Shown here in pieces: positions 34,969 to 43,667 of a DNA stretch of 64,000 bases. A model generated the notes under the pieces. That model worked only from the letters and a program-made list of their open reading frames with translations, was not told where the DNA came from and ran no database searches. The stretch is taken from contig NZ_PDHO01000003.1 in the NCBI RefSeq assembly GCF_002887815.1, forward strand, positions 310,001 through 374,000, read 5' to 3'. Each line of letters opens with the position of its first letter. The stretch's first letter is position 1. A program made the translations under genes and the position numbers. The stretch comes from Mycobacterium sp. ENV421. Lineage in GTDB: Bacteria > Actinomycetota > Actinomycetes > Mycobacteriales > Mycobacteriaceae.

Positions 34969-37206
34969 GTGACCACCGAGAAGATCGAGCTGGCCGCCAT
35001 CGGCCAAGACGGCCGCCATCTCTACACCTGCCCGTTGTGTGAGGCCATGTGTGGCTTGGAGATTCAGGTCTCCGACGGGCGCGTCGACAGCATCCGCGGC
35101 AACCAGGACGACGTCTGGAGCCGTGGGCACCTGTGCCCCAAGGGTGCGTCGCTGGGCGCCATCCACGACGATCCCGACCGGATCCGGAAGCCGATGGTCA
35201 AGGTCGACGGACAGTGGCAGGAGGTCAGCTGGGGGGCCGCGTTCCGGCGCTGCACCGAACTGCTGGCCCCGGTGATCGCCGAGCATGGCATCGGCGCGGT
35301 CACCTGCTATACCGGCAATCCGCTGGCGCACTCGTTCTCGCTGGGCCGCTACACCGGCGTCCTGCTTGGCATGTCCGGAATCCCGGTCAGCTACTCACCG
35401 GGCACCGTCGATCAGTGGCCGAAGAACCTGTCGTCGCATCTGATGTACGGCAACTGGTGGGGATTCCCGGTTCCCGACATCGAACGCACCGACCTGCTGG
35501 TCGTGATGGGCGCGAATCCGGCGGCCTCGCAGGGCTCGCTGCTGGCCGCCCCCGATGTGATGGGCATCCTCGGCCGCATCGACAACGTCATCGTCATCGA
35601 CCCCGTTCGCACCGCGACCGCGGCGAAGGCCGACGAATGGTTACCGATCACCCCGGGCACCGACGCCGCACTGCTGCTGGCCGTCGTGCACACCTTGTTC
35701 GACGAGGGCCTGGTCCGTATGGGCCGCCTGGCCGACCACGTCGACGGTGTCGAGACTTTGCGGACGGCCGCGGCCGATTGGTCACCGGAGCGGGTGGCCC
35801 CGGTGACGGGCATCGACGCCGAGCGCATCAAACACCTCGCCCGCCAGCTGGCGGGCACCGAACGCGCGGTGGTGTACGGGCGAATCGGATTGTGCAATCA
35901 GGAGTTCGGCAGTCTGGCCAGCTGGCTGGTCGACGTCGTCAACATCCTCACCGGCCACTTCGACACCCCGGGTGGTGCCATGTTCCCGCGGCCCGCGGTG
36001 TGGACGGTCACCGCCCAGCCGCAGCCCGGCCTGGAGGGTGGGCTGCCCGAGTTCGGCCGCTGGCAGACCCGCGTGCGCGGCGCCAAGGAAGTACTCGGTC
36101 AGGTGCCGGTGTCGTGTCTGGCGGAGGAGATCGAAACACCGGGGGAGGGGCAGATCCGCGCGCTGATCACGGTGGCGGGCAATCCGGTGCTGTCCACCCC
36201 GCAGGGGCATCGGCTCGACGAGCTGCTGCCGGGCCTCGACGCGATGATCGCGGTTGACTTGTGGCTCAACGAAACCACTCGCCACGCCGACGTCATTCTG
36301 CCGGGCTTGTCGCCGCTGGAGCAGCCGCATCACGATGACCTGATCCTGGCGTTCGCGATCAACAGCATCGCCAACTATTCGGCACCGGTGTTCGCCCCCG
36401 AGGATCCCGACCGCCCGGAGGAGTGGGAGATCCTGGTGCGGCTCACCGGTTTGTGTGCGGGAGTGCCTGCCGAGGAGGTCGATGTCGCCGCGATCGACGA
36501 CGGCTTCTTCGACTACCTGTGCTTCACCCAGGGACTCGACGGCGCGGAGGTGCGCAGCCACTACACGCAGGGCGGACCGGAACGCATTCTGGATCTGACC
36601 CTGCGCACCGGGCCGTTCGGTGACCGCTACGGCGAGAACCCGGACGGGCTGAGCCTGGCGAAACTCAAGGAGCAGCCCAACGGGATCAACTTCGGACCGA
36701 TGGTGTCCCAGGTACCCGAGATACTCAACACCGCAGACAAGAAGATCCGGCTGGCCCCGCAGTATCTGCTCGACGACATCCCGCGGCTGGGCCGGCGTCT
36801 GGAGCGTGAGCCCGACGAGCTGGTGTTGGTGAGCCGGCGTCACCTGCGGTCGAACAACTCGTGGCTGCACAATGTTTCGGCCCTGATGAAGGGTCGCGAT
36901 CGCTGCACCCTGCTGATGCATCCCGACGACGCGGCCAGCCGCGGCGTCGCCGCAGGCGAGACGGTGTCGGTTGAGTCCTCGGCGGGACGCATCGAGGTGC
37001 CGGTGGAGGTGACCGACGCCATCAAGCCAGGTGTGGTGTCGATGCCGCACGGCTGGGGCCACGGCAAACCCGGCACCCGGATGTCGGTGGCCAACGGGTC
37101 ACCCGGGGTCAACACCAACATCCTGTCGCCGCCGACTTTCCTCGACGAACCGTCGGGCAATGGTGCGCTCAACGGCATCCCGGTGACGGTTGCACCCGCA
37201 TCATGA
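34969..37206 (+). CDS. Molybdopterin (bis-MGD) oxidoreductase
   Basis: 745 residues. The N-terminal [4Fe-4S] motif is C21-X2-C24-X3-C28-X27-C56 (CPLCEAMCG...HLCPKG). Molybdopterin-binding segments follow, then the C-terminal dinucleotide-binding domain (LVSRRHLRSNNSWLHN, VSMPHGWGHG). No Tat signal is present, so it is probably cytoplasmic. This group includes formate dehydrogenase-like and assimilatory nitrate-reductase-like enzymes; the electron partner and substrate cannot be told from sequence. GTG 34969 is used as start. Its 3' end overlaps the convergent glycosidase gene by 38 bases. The gene is not part of the M. tuberculosis emb locus and lies in the variable insert. Confidence 0.85.
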   Translation: MTTEKIELAAIGQDGRHLYTCPLCEAMCGLEIQVSDGRVDSIRGNQDDVWSRGHLCPKGASLGAIHDDPDRIRKPMVKVDGQWQEVSWGAAFRRCTELLAPVIAEHGIGAVTCYTGNPLAHSFSLGRYTGVLLGMSGIPVSYSPGTVDQWPKNLSSHLMYGNWWGFPVPDIERTDLLVVMGANPAASQGSLLAAPDVMGILGRIDNVIVIDPVRTATAAKADEWLPITPGTDAALLLAVVHTLFDEGLVRMGRLADHVDGVETLRTAAADWSPERVAPVTGIDAERIKHLARQLAGTERAVVYGRIGLCNQEFGSLASWLVDVVNILTGHFDTPGGAMFPRPAVWTVTAQPQPGLEGGLPEFGRWQTRVRGAKEVLGQVPVSCLAEEIETPGEGQIRALITVAGNPVLSTPQGHRLDELLPGLDAMIAVDLWLNETTRHADVILPGLSPLEQPHHDDLILAFAINSIANYSAPVFAPEDPDRPEEWEILVRLTGLCAGVPAEEVDVAAIDDGFFDYLCFTQGLDGAEVRSHYTQGGPERILDLTLRTGPFGDRYGENPDGLSLAKLKEQPNGINFGPMVSQVPEILNTADKKIRLAPQYLLDDIPRLGRRLEREPDELVLVSRRHLRSNNSWLHNVSALMKGRDRCTLLMHPDDAASRGVAAGETVSVESSAGRIEVPVEVTDAIKPGVVSMPHGWGHGKPGTRMSVANGSPGVNTNILSPPTFLDEPSGNGALNGIPVTVAPAS

Positions 37207-38455
37207 CCGTCGCATGCGGTGGAATCGCCTCGCCACCAAGCCAATTCGATGTAACGCTGTCGGCGTGGGTCCACAGGTCGCGAACCCGGTAGCACGGCGT
37301 CTTGGGCAGCCCCACCGCGGCCGCGGTGGTGACGATCGATGTGGGCTGTGAATCCGGGTTCGTCATCGAGACCGCCACCGCGCCACCGGCCAGCGGCTTG
37401 ACCATGATCCGCCGGTCCCCGGCGAGGGGGCGGCCCTGCGTGACGAGCCGATCCTGGTCGACCGCGATGATGTCGGGATTGGTCAGTAGGTCGCGGGTCT
37501 GCAACGACATGGTGCGAATGTCGTTGCCGGCCAACAACGGCGCCGCCATGATCGCCCACAGTGAGATATGGGTGCGCTGCTCGTCGAGGGTCATGCTCGG
37601 ACCGTGCTCGCCGGCCAAGGTCTCGACCATCCCCTGGTGGTCTGCGACAAAGTCCGGCCAGCCGATACCGGCCACCAACATGTCCGGGTCGTTGACATAA
37701 CCGGGCCGGCTGCGGGCGGCCAGCGGGATGTCGGCGTCCACCTGCTCGACCACCCCCAACACGGGGCCTGCCGTCCCGGTCTGACTGTGCCACAACGGAA
37801 CCAGGTCGATCGTGGTGCGCGACATGTCGGCGATGTTCGACCAGTCGTAGTCCGACCCGGCGGACGGGTCGACCGAGGTGTTCGGGTTGATGCTGTACAC
37901 GATCTGTCTTCGGCTGCGATGCAACGCATCCCGCATGGCGGTGAATGCCTTGATCTGATCCGATCGGTCGGTGTCGGTACTGCACCAGTCGTATTTGAGG
38001 TAGTCGACGCCCCACCGTGCGAATGTGGCCGCGTCGGCCGCTTCGTGGCCCCTGCTGGCATTCGGCGCGCCGAGCCCACACAGCTCATAGCTCGGGCTGG
38101 CATACAGGCCCAGTAGCATCCCGTGGGCGTGGACGTACTGAGCCACGGCGGGGATGCCGCCGGGAAACCGGACCGGGTCGGCGCGCAGGTCGCCGGCACT
38201 GTCACGGGTGCCGGCCGCCCAGCCTGCATCGAGATTCACGTAGCGGTACCCGGCGTCGCGCATCCCGGAGGACACCATGGCGTCGACGGTCTCCTCGACG
38301 CTCCGCTCGGACAGCGGGATACCGGATTTCCACGAGTTCCAGCCCATCGGCGGGGTAAGGGCCGTCGGAGCCGGCCGGACGGGCGGCTGACCACAGGCCG
38401 AGACGCCGGCAGCCAATAGAACTAGGCAGCCGAGGATCGTCGATAGTCGGCGCAT
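37169..38455 (-). CDS. Lipoprotein GH27 alpha-galactosidase-like glycosidase
   Basis: 428 residues. Signal peptide with lipobox GVSAC (Cys21), so it should be anchored on the outer face of the membrane. The catalytic (beta/alpha)8 domain opens with PPMGWNSW and has RYVNLDAGWA and GLYASPSYELCG. The nucleophile is Asp156 in VDYLKYDWCS, and a likely acid/base is Asp217 in SRTTIDLVP. C-terminal beta domain follows. Family members remove alpha-galactose (or GalNAc) residues. The natural substrate here is unknown, since wall galactan is beta-linked. It shares 38 bases with the convergent oxidoreductase gene and 34 bases with the small gene upstream. Confidence 0.87.
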   Translation of the reverse strand: MRRLSTILGCLVLLAAGVSACGQPPVRPAPTALTPPMGWNSWKSGIPLSERSVEETVDAMVSSGMRDAGYRYVNLDAGWAAGTRDSAGDLRADPVRFPGGIPAVAQYVHAHGMLLGLYASPSYELCGLGAPNASRGHEAADAATFARWGVDYLKYDWCSTDTDRSDQIKAFTAMRDALHRSRRQIVYSINPNTSVDPSAGSDYDWSNIADMSRTTIDLVPLWHSQTGTAGPVLGVVEQVDADIPLAARSRPGYVNDPDMLVAGIGWPDFVADHQGMVETLAGEHGPSMTLDEQRTHISLWAIMAAPLLAGNDIRTMSLQTRDLLTNPDIIAVDQDRLVTQGRPLAGDRRIMVKPLAGGAVAVSMTNPDSQPTSIVTTAAAVGLPKTPCYRVRDLWTHADSVTSNWLGGEAIPPHATVMMRVQPSPGCR

Positions 38456-38733
38456 AGCGCAAGAGTAGGAGCCGCTTCACCGAAGTGCGCGTGCGCCCGG
38501 GCCATCACCTGTTCGGCCTGCGCCGGATCGGTGGTGTCGGCGGCAATAAGGAACAGCTGAGCGCTGCTGTGGCCGTGGCCGATTCGCACCAAGCCGGCCG
38601 CGTTGCGGTCGACGGCCACCACGCAGTTGCCGGCCGCCAGAAGCGTTCGGGCAAGCCGATATCCCCGGTCTGTTCCGGCGTCGAGGACCAGAACGAACGG
38701 ACTGTCCTTGGTGAAGTTCGCTGGAAATGCCAT
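38422..38733 (-). CDS. Short Rossmann/SDR-like protein, possibly a truncated dehydrogenase
   Basis: 103 residues from ATG 38733 (a TTG at 38745 is in frame). The N-terminus VLVLDAGTDRGYRLARTLLAAGNCVVAVDRNAAGLVRI reads like the first beta-alpha-beta unit of a short-chain dehydrogenase with a degenerate glycine motif. DTTDPAQAEQVMARAHAHFG matches the next SDR segment, and the frame then ends. The catalytic Ser-Tyr-Lys part is missing. It may be a remnant or a standalone nucleotide-binding protein. It overlaps the glycosidase start by 34 bases, which suggests translational coupling. Divergent from the glycosyltransferase gene. Confidence 0.6.
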   Translation of the reverse strand: MAFPANFTKDSPFVLVLDAGTDRGYRLARTLLAAGNCVVAVDRNAAGLVRIGHGHSSAQLFLIAADTTDPAQAEQVMARAHAHFGEAAPTLALCADYRRSSAA

Positions 38734-38875
38734 GGCCCCACTCAACGGTCCGGACGTGGGCGGCGGCTATGTCGCGCCTGGGAGTTCGCGGTGCGAATGT
38801 TGTTCACACGACTGGTCCGGGTTCATAGCCGGCTCAAAGACTTCACAAAGCCTGGACCGGAGTTCGGCTGGCGAG

Positions 38876-40738
38876 ATGGGGAGTATGACCGCAACGCTGT
38901 CCATGACCGGCGCACCCGGCGCGGCGTCACATCCGTCGGCACCGGGACGCTTCACGCTGTCGACCACCGCCTGGCGCCGAATCGCTCTAGGTGCACTCCT
39001 GGTCACCACGGCCGTCACCTACCTGTGGAACATCACTATCAACGGGATGGGCAACGGGTTCTATGCCGGTGCAGCACAGGCTGGTTCGAAGAACTGGGAA
39101 GCGCTGCTGTTCGGCTCGGTGGATCCGCACAACTTCATCACGGTGGACAAGCCGCCGGTGTCGCAATGGGTGATGGGTCTGTCCGGCCAGATATTCGGAT
39201 TCAGCAGCGCGAGCATGCTGGTCCCGGAGGCACTGATGGCGGTCGGCGCCGTCGCACTGCTCTACGGTGCGGTGCGCCGGATCGCAGGCACTGGCGCCGG
39301 TCTGCTGGCCGGGGCGGCATTCGCGTTGACACCGGTGGTGGCATTGATGTTCCGCTACAACAATCCCGACGCGGTGATGGTGCTGCTGATGATGTTCGGT
39401 GTTTACTGCACCGTCCGTGCGCTCGAGCGTGCCAGCGTCAAGTGGATGATGTTGGCTGGCGCCGCTTTGGGTTTCGCGTTCCTGGCCAAGATGCTCGAAG
39501 GGTTGATGGTCGCGCCGGCGATCGGGCTGGCCTACGTGCTCGTCGCGCCGACGTCGGTGCGTCGTCGGCTGCTGCACGTGGCCGCCGCGGCCGCCACGTG
39601 CATGGTGTCGGCCGGCTGGTTCGTTGCGTTGACGCTGGTGTGGCCGGCGGCGGCGCGGCCGTATCTGGCCGGATCCACCGACAACAACTTCATGAACCTG
39701 GTGATCGGTTACAACGGTCTGGCGCGGATCCTCGGCCGCAACCGCGCGGTCCCAGCGGCCGACTTCGGCCGGCAAAACCCTGGGCTCACAAGGTTGTTCA
39801 CCGGTGAGTTCGGTGTCGAGATCGGTTGGCTACTTCCGGCAGCGCTTTTCGGGCTGGTGTTCGTACTCGCGGTACGTGCTCGTGCGCCGCGCACCGATCT
39901 GGTCCGGGGCGGGGCCGTGTTGTTCGGCGGCTGGTTGCTTGTCGACGGGCTGGTTCTGTCTTACATGAAGGGCATGGTCCACCCGTACTACTGCCTGTCG
40001 GTGGTACCCGCGGTTGTCGCGCTGGTCGCCATCGGCGGTCGGGAGATGTGGTCGCTGCGTGACCGGCTGTTCGGCCGATTGGTCTTGGCGGCAACGATTC
40101 TGGTGACCGGCTTCTGGAGTTGGTGGCTGCTCGGTCGCAACGCGGACTGGATGCCGACACTACGCTGGGCGATCCTCGCGGTGACCGTCGTCGCGACTGC
40201 TGCGCTGCTGGTCGGTCTTGCCGCCGACCGCCGGCGGGTGGCCGCGGCCGCGCTGGCGGTCGGCGTTCTCGTCGGTGCGGCCGGTTCGGGCGCCTATACG
40301 TTCGCCACCATCGGCCAGTCTCACGACGGCGGCGGGGCGCAGGTCGGCCCCGCGCAGGCCGACCGGGGTCATGGCCGACCCGGCGGCGACGACGGCGACA
40401 ACGTCGCCCTCGACGACCTTCTGAAGGCCACCGATACACAGTGGTCGGCGGCGGTGAACGGCTCCTCGGCGGCCGCCGGTTATGAGCTGGCCACCAACAC
40501 CGCGGTGATGGCGATCGGTGGATTCGGTGGCAGCGATCCGGTTCCGTCACTGACCCAGTTCCAGGCCGACGTCGCCGCTCACCAGATCGGGTACTACATC
40601 GCCCCCGGCAACCACGGTGGCCCCGGCCGCGGTAACCAGCACGCCGACATCACCGCGTGGGTGGCGGCCAACTTCGCGCCCAAGACGATGGGATCCGACA
40701 CCGTGTACGACCTCACCTCCGTACACTCCGGCGAATGA
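38876..40738 (+). CDS. GT39/ArnT-like membrane glycosyltransferase
   Basis: About 620 residues with ~11 predicted transmembrane helices. The first outer loop carries DPHNFITVDKPPVSQWVMGLS, the Asp-containing motif of the PMT/ArnT GT-C family. RYNNPDAVMVLLM and FLAKMLEGLMVAP are further family blocks. A soluble C-terminal domain of ~150 residues faces outside. Such enzymes transfer a sugar from a polyprenyl-phosphate donor to a protein, lipid or glycan; the donor could be any decaprenyl-phospho-sugar. Start is uncertain between ATG 38876 and ATG 38885. It overlaps the next gene (ATGA). Being placed next to the arabinan genes hints at envelope work but does not prove it. Confidence 0.82.
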   Translation: MGSMTATLSMTGAPGAASHPSAPGRFTLSTTAWRRIALGALLVTTAVTYLWNITINGMGNGFYAGAAQAGSKNWEALLFGSVDPHNFITVDKPPVSQWVMGLSGQIFGFSSASMLVPEALMAVGAVALLYGAVRRIAGTGAGLLAGAAFALTPVVALMFRYNNPDAVMVLLMMFGVYCTVRALERASVKWMMLAGAALGFAFLAKMLEGLMVAPAIGLAYVLVAPTSVRRRLLHVAAAAATCMVSAGWFVALTLVWPAAARPYLAGSTDNNFMNLVIGYNGLARILGRNRAVPAADFGRQNPGLTRLFTGEFGVEIGWLLPAALFGLVFVLAVRARAPRTDLVRGGAVLFGGWLLVDGLVLSYMKGMVHPYYCLSVVPAVVALVAIGGREMWSLRDRLFGRLVLAATILVTGFWSWWLLGRNADWMPTLRWAILAVTVVATAALLVGLAADRRRVAAAALAVGVLVGAAGSGAYTFATIGQSHDGGGAQVGPAQADRGHGRPGGDDGDNVALDDLLKATDTQWSAAVNGSSAAAGYELATNTAVMAIGGFGGSDPVPSLTQFQADVAAHQIGYYIAPGNHGGPGRGNQHADITAWVAANFAPKTMGSDTVYDLTSVHSGE

Positions 40739-41502
40739 GCGATATCGACGTCGAATCGATCCGGACTGCCGGGGCGGCCATCGGCGAGGCCATCAGCGTG
40801 TTCATGCTTAACCCGGACACCTTCGAGAAGAGCCTCGCGGCGGGCTATCCGGACCCGTTCGCCGCGTACTTCGCCGGCCGCGGCGGCGTCCTCGGTGACG
40901 CCACCGGCACCACGGTCACCGCGGTGTTCGCCGTCTTCGAACCCAACCTCGCGCGGTCGTGCTGGGAGAACGGCGTCGCGGTGCACCCAGCGTCGGAGAG
41001 TTGCCGGCTGTACTGGGATCAGCTCGCCGAGTTCGGCAGGACATACCTGGGCGGGGCCGAGGGGCTGGATCGCATCGCCGAACTTGGTGAGAAGGTCATC
41101 GCGGACGCCCCCGAACCCGGCCTGCCGCTGTATGCGGGCTGGCGGGCCATGCCCCTTGCCGACGACGCCCCCGCGCGGGCCCTGCAGGTGATGATGGTGC
41201 TGCGGGAACTGCGTGCCGCGGTTCATTTCAACGCCCTGACGATCTCCGGGCTGAGCCCCGTCGAGGCACACATCCTCAACCACGGCGCGGACTACGCGGC
41301 GTTCATGGGGTGGCAGCCCCCGTTCGACGACGCGACGGGCAAGAAAGATGCGTACGACCAGGTCGAAGACCTCACCAACCGGCGGATGGCCCAGATCTAC
41401 CAATCCGCGCTGACGGCGGGCGAGGCCGACGAGCTGGCCCGGTTGAGCGTGGCCGCCCTGGCGGCGTTGAAGGCCAGCGCGCCCGCCCCGGTCGGCGCCT
41501 GA
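40735..41502 (+). CDS. SCO6745-like conserved helical protein
   Basis: 255 residues, ATG overlapping the glycosyltransferase stop by 4 bases. It is an all-helical soluble protein with blocks GDATGTTVTAVFAVFEPNLA, YWDQLAEFGRTYLGG and LPLYAGWRAMPLADDAPARA. These match the actinobacterial family named after Streptomyces SCO6745, often annotated as helix-turn-helix-like or of unknown function. No signal, membrane segment or catalytic motif is obvious. Translational coupling to the GT39 enzyme is the only functional hint. Confidence 0.65.
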   Translation: MSDIDVESIRTAGAAIGEAISVFMLNPDTFEKSLAAGYPDPFAAYFAGRGGVLGDATGTTVTAVFAVFEPNLARSCWENGVAVHPASESCRLYWDQLAEFGRTYLGGAEGLDRIAELGEKVIADAPEPGLPLYAGWRAMPLADDAPARALQVMMVLRELRAAVHFNALTISGLSPVEAHILNHGADYAAFMGWQPPFDDATGKKDAYDQVEDLTNRRMAQIYQSALTAGEADELARLSVAALAALKASAPAPVGA

Positions 41503-41518
41503 GCACTACGATTCCCTC

Positions 41519-41911
41519 GTGTTCTGGGAGCGGCTTCCGCTGATCGGCGACTCGTTACGGGCGACCCGGCTGGAAGCGACCCGGATTGGTGTCGTGGGGC
41601 TGACGAGAATCGTCGAACTCGTGCTGGAGCAGATCGATCTCACCGCGCTGGTCCGCGACAATGTCGACATCGACGCGATCGTGACCGACGTCGACATCGA
41701 CGCGATCATCGCGCGCATCGATCTGATCGGGCTGGCCGACCAGATCATCGACGGGGTGGACCTGCCCACGATCATCCGTGAGTCGACCGGGACTGTCACC
41801 GCGGAGGTGATGACCGATGTGCGCAGCCAGACGGCACGTGCCGACGACATGATTTCCGGTTTCGTCGACCGGATGCTGGGCCGGGAGCCGGGCACCCAGG
41901 AACGTCAGTGA
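41519..41911 (+). CDS. Small Ile-Asp repeat protein
   Basis: 130 residues from GTG 41519. The centre (~residues 35-90) is a run of imperfect units of the type (I/V)D(L/I)xxI(V/A)xx(V/I): EQIDLTALV, DNVDIDAIV, TDVDIDAII, ARIDLIGLA, DGVDLPTII. The C-terminal third is charged and helical. No signal peptide. Similar repeats occur in mycobacterial proteins encoded beside RDD membrane proteins, as here, where the next gene overlaps the stop (GTGA). It may be a membrane-associated scaffold for the RDD protein; function is unknown. Confidence 0.68.
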   Translation: MFWERLPLIGDSLRATRLEATRIGVVGLTRIVELVLEQIDLTALVRDNVDIDAIVTDVDIDAIIARIDLIGLADQIIDGVDLPTIIRESTGTVTAEVMTDVRSQTARADDMISGFVDRMLGREPGTQERQ

Positions 41912-42345
41912 CCAACGCCGGCATCGTTTCCCGAGGGCTGGCAGCTCTCGTCGACATGGTGGTCGTCCTCGTCACGATGGGTGCCCTCTATCTCGGTTTG
42001 GCGTTGACGACGTTGATCGTCAACCCGGCGGCGTTCCGGTTCCCCGCCCCCAACCTGATCTTCTCGACCACAGTGACTCTCGCGGTGTCCGTGGCGTACC
42101 TGACCGGGGGCTGGACGCTGTCGGGACGCACACTGGGGATGGTCGTGCTGGGAGTCCGGGTGGTGGACCGGCGCGGCAAGCCCATGCGCATTGCTGTCGC
42201 CGTGGTGCGAGCGGTGGCCTGCGTGCTGTTCCCGGTCGGGTTGCTGTGGGTTGCTGTCGACCGGCACCGGCGGTCGGCGCAGGACGTCGTGCTGGGCAGT
42301 CGGGTCATGTACGACCGGCCTGCCCCAGGCGCTCCCGTTCGGTAA
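41908..42345 (+). CDS. RDD-family membrane protein
   Basis: 145 residues with three hydrophobic segments. The family hallmark is an Arg near the first helix (SRGLAALVDMVVV) and Asp-containing positions between helices. The conserved TLGMVVLGVRVVDRRGKPM segment follows the GRTLG motif. The family includes proteins linked with ion or small-molecule transport, but most are uncharacterised. The GTG start overlaps the upstream Ile-Asp repeat gene, so they are made together. The Ser/Thr kinase gene starts 29 bases downstream on the same strand and could be in the same operon. Confidence 0.83.
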   Translation: MTNAGIVSRGLAALVDMVVVLVTMGALYLGLALTTLIVNPAAFRFPAPNLIFSTTVTLAVSVAYLTGGWTLSGRTLGMVVLGVRVVDRRGKPMRIAVAVVRAVACVLFPVGLLWVAVDRHRRSAQDVVLGSRVMYDRPAPGAPVR

Positions 42346-42374
42346 TCGTCACCGGTGATGACTAAGATGCCCCA

Positions 42375-43637
42375 ATGCCGTTAGCTGACGGCCAGGTTGT
42401 TGCTGGTTACACCATCCTGCGGACACTGGGGGCCGGGGGCATGGGTGAGGTTTACCTCGTCCAGCACCCCCGGCTGCCCCGGCACGACGCGCTCAAGGTG
42501 CTCGGTTCCGCGGTCAGCTCGGATGAGGAGTACCGCAGGCGGTTCAACCTCGAGGCCGACATGGTGGCCACGCTGTCGAACCGGCACATCGTCACGATCT
42601 ATGACCGCGGCGAGTTCGACGACAAGCTGTGGATCGCGATGGAGTACATCGACGGCACCGATGCCTCCCGGCTGCTCGCCGAGCGCTATCCGTACGGGAT
42701 GCCGCCCGCCGAGGTTGTGCGGATCATCAACGGGGTCGCTGAAGCACTCGATTATGCGCACAGCCGCGGACTGCTGCACCGCGACGTGAAACCCGCCAAC
42801 ATTCTGCTGGGCCTTCCCGGCACCGGTGACGAGCGAGTTATGCTCGCGGACTTCGGAATTGCCCGCTGGATGGGTCAGTCGAGTGATCTGACCGGAACCA
42901 ACATGACCGTCGGAACCGTCGCGTACGCCGCCCCTGAGCAGCTCAAGGGCGAACTGATCGACGGCCACGCCGATCAATATGCGCTGGCGGCGACGGCCTA
43001 CCACCTGTTGACCGGCATGCCGCCGTTCCAGCACACCAATCCGGCGATCGTGATCAGTCAGCATCTGAGCTCAGATCCGCCCGCCATCGGCGCCAAGCGT
43101 CCCGAACTGGCTTGCCTGAGCCCGGTTTTCGCCAAGGCGCTGGCCAAGGATGCCGGGAAGCGCTACACCCGTTGCATCGACTTCGCGCGGGCGCTGCAGC
43201 AGGGTATCGGTACCGCGGAACGGCAGACCGGCGCGACCGACGTGACGAGTTCCGCGCCGGCGTTCGGTGAATCGGTGAAGTCCGGTGCGGGTCGCCACGC
43301 CAAGACGGAGCCCGGTTCATCGCGGCGCCGGCTGCTGATCCCGGCGATCCTGGGTGCGGTGGTGATCATTGCCGGTGCGGCCGCTGGGGTTTCATTGCTG
43401 TTCGGCCACCGCGGTGTGGACAGCACTGCAACCGCGCACACCCCGGCCCCACCGCCTGCTGTGTCGAGCCGGATGGATCTGCCCGTCGTGGTGATCGGCG
43501 CGAGCTGCGCTGTGTTGGGCGCGGCCGCGGTCAGTGAGAAGGGCGCGCCGGCCTACTGCGCGCACGAGACTGCGGGTGCCGACCCGACCGTGTGGTCGCT
43601 ACAGCCCGAGAAGCTGGCGACCGGCGGCACAGGCTAG
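42375..43637 (+). CDS. Receptor-type Ser/Thr protein kinase (Pkn family)
   Basis: 420 residues. The Hanks-type kinase domain (~11-275) is complete: glycine loop LGAGGMGEV, Lys41, HRDVKPANI (135-143), DFG (159-161) and an APE-like AAPEQL. A linker leads to one transmembrane helix (~320-343). The short outer domain (~75 residues) has two cysteines (378 and 395) in GASCAVLG...GAPAYC, which probably form a disulfide. The layout is that of mycobacterial PknF/PknI-like receptor kinases, though the outer domain is small. The RDD protein and Ile-Asp repeat protein immediately upstream are candidate partners or substrates. The gene converges on a secreted-protein gene. Confidence 0.92.
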   Translation: MPLADGQVVAGYTILRTLGAGGMGEVYLVQHPRLPRHDALKVLGSAVSSDEEYRRRFNLEADMVATLSNRHIVTIYDRGEFDDKLWIAMEYIDGTDASRLLAERYPYGMPPAEVVRIINGVAEALDYAHSRGLLHRDVKPANILLGLPGTGDERVMLADFGIARWMGQSSDLTGTNMTVGTVAYAAPEQLKGELIDGHADQYALAATAYHLLTGMPPFQHTNPAIVISQHLSSDPPAIGAKRPELACLSPVFAKALAKDAGKRYTRCIDFARALQQGIGTAERQTGATDVTSSAPAFGESVKSGAGRHAKTEPGSSRRRLLIPAILGAVVIIAGAAAGVSLLFGHRGVDSTATAHTPAPPPAVSSRMDLPVVVIGASCAVLGAAAVSEKGAPAYCAHETAGADPTVWSLQPEKLATGGTG

Positions 43638-43667
43638 CGCCGCCGGCCGGCCACATCGCGCGCTGGA

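Noticed and set aside
34969..37206. Calling the Mo enzyme a formate dehydrogenase or nitrate reductase
   Set aside because: The cluster and cofactor motifs are shared by the whole superfamily; no residue seen decides the substrate.
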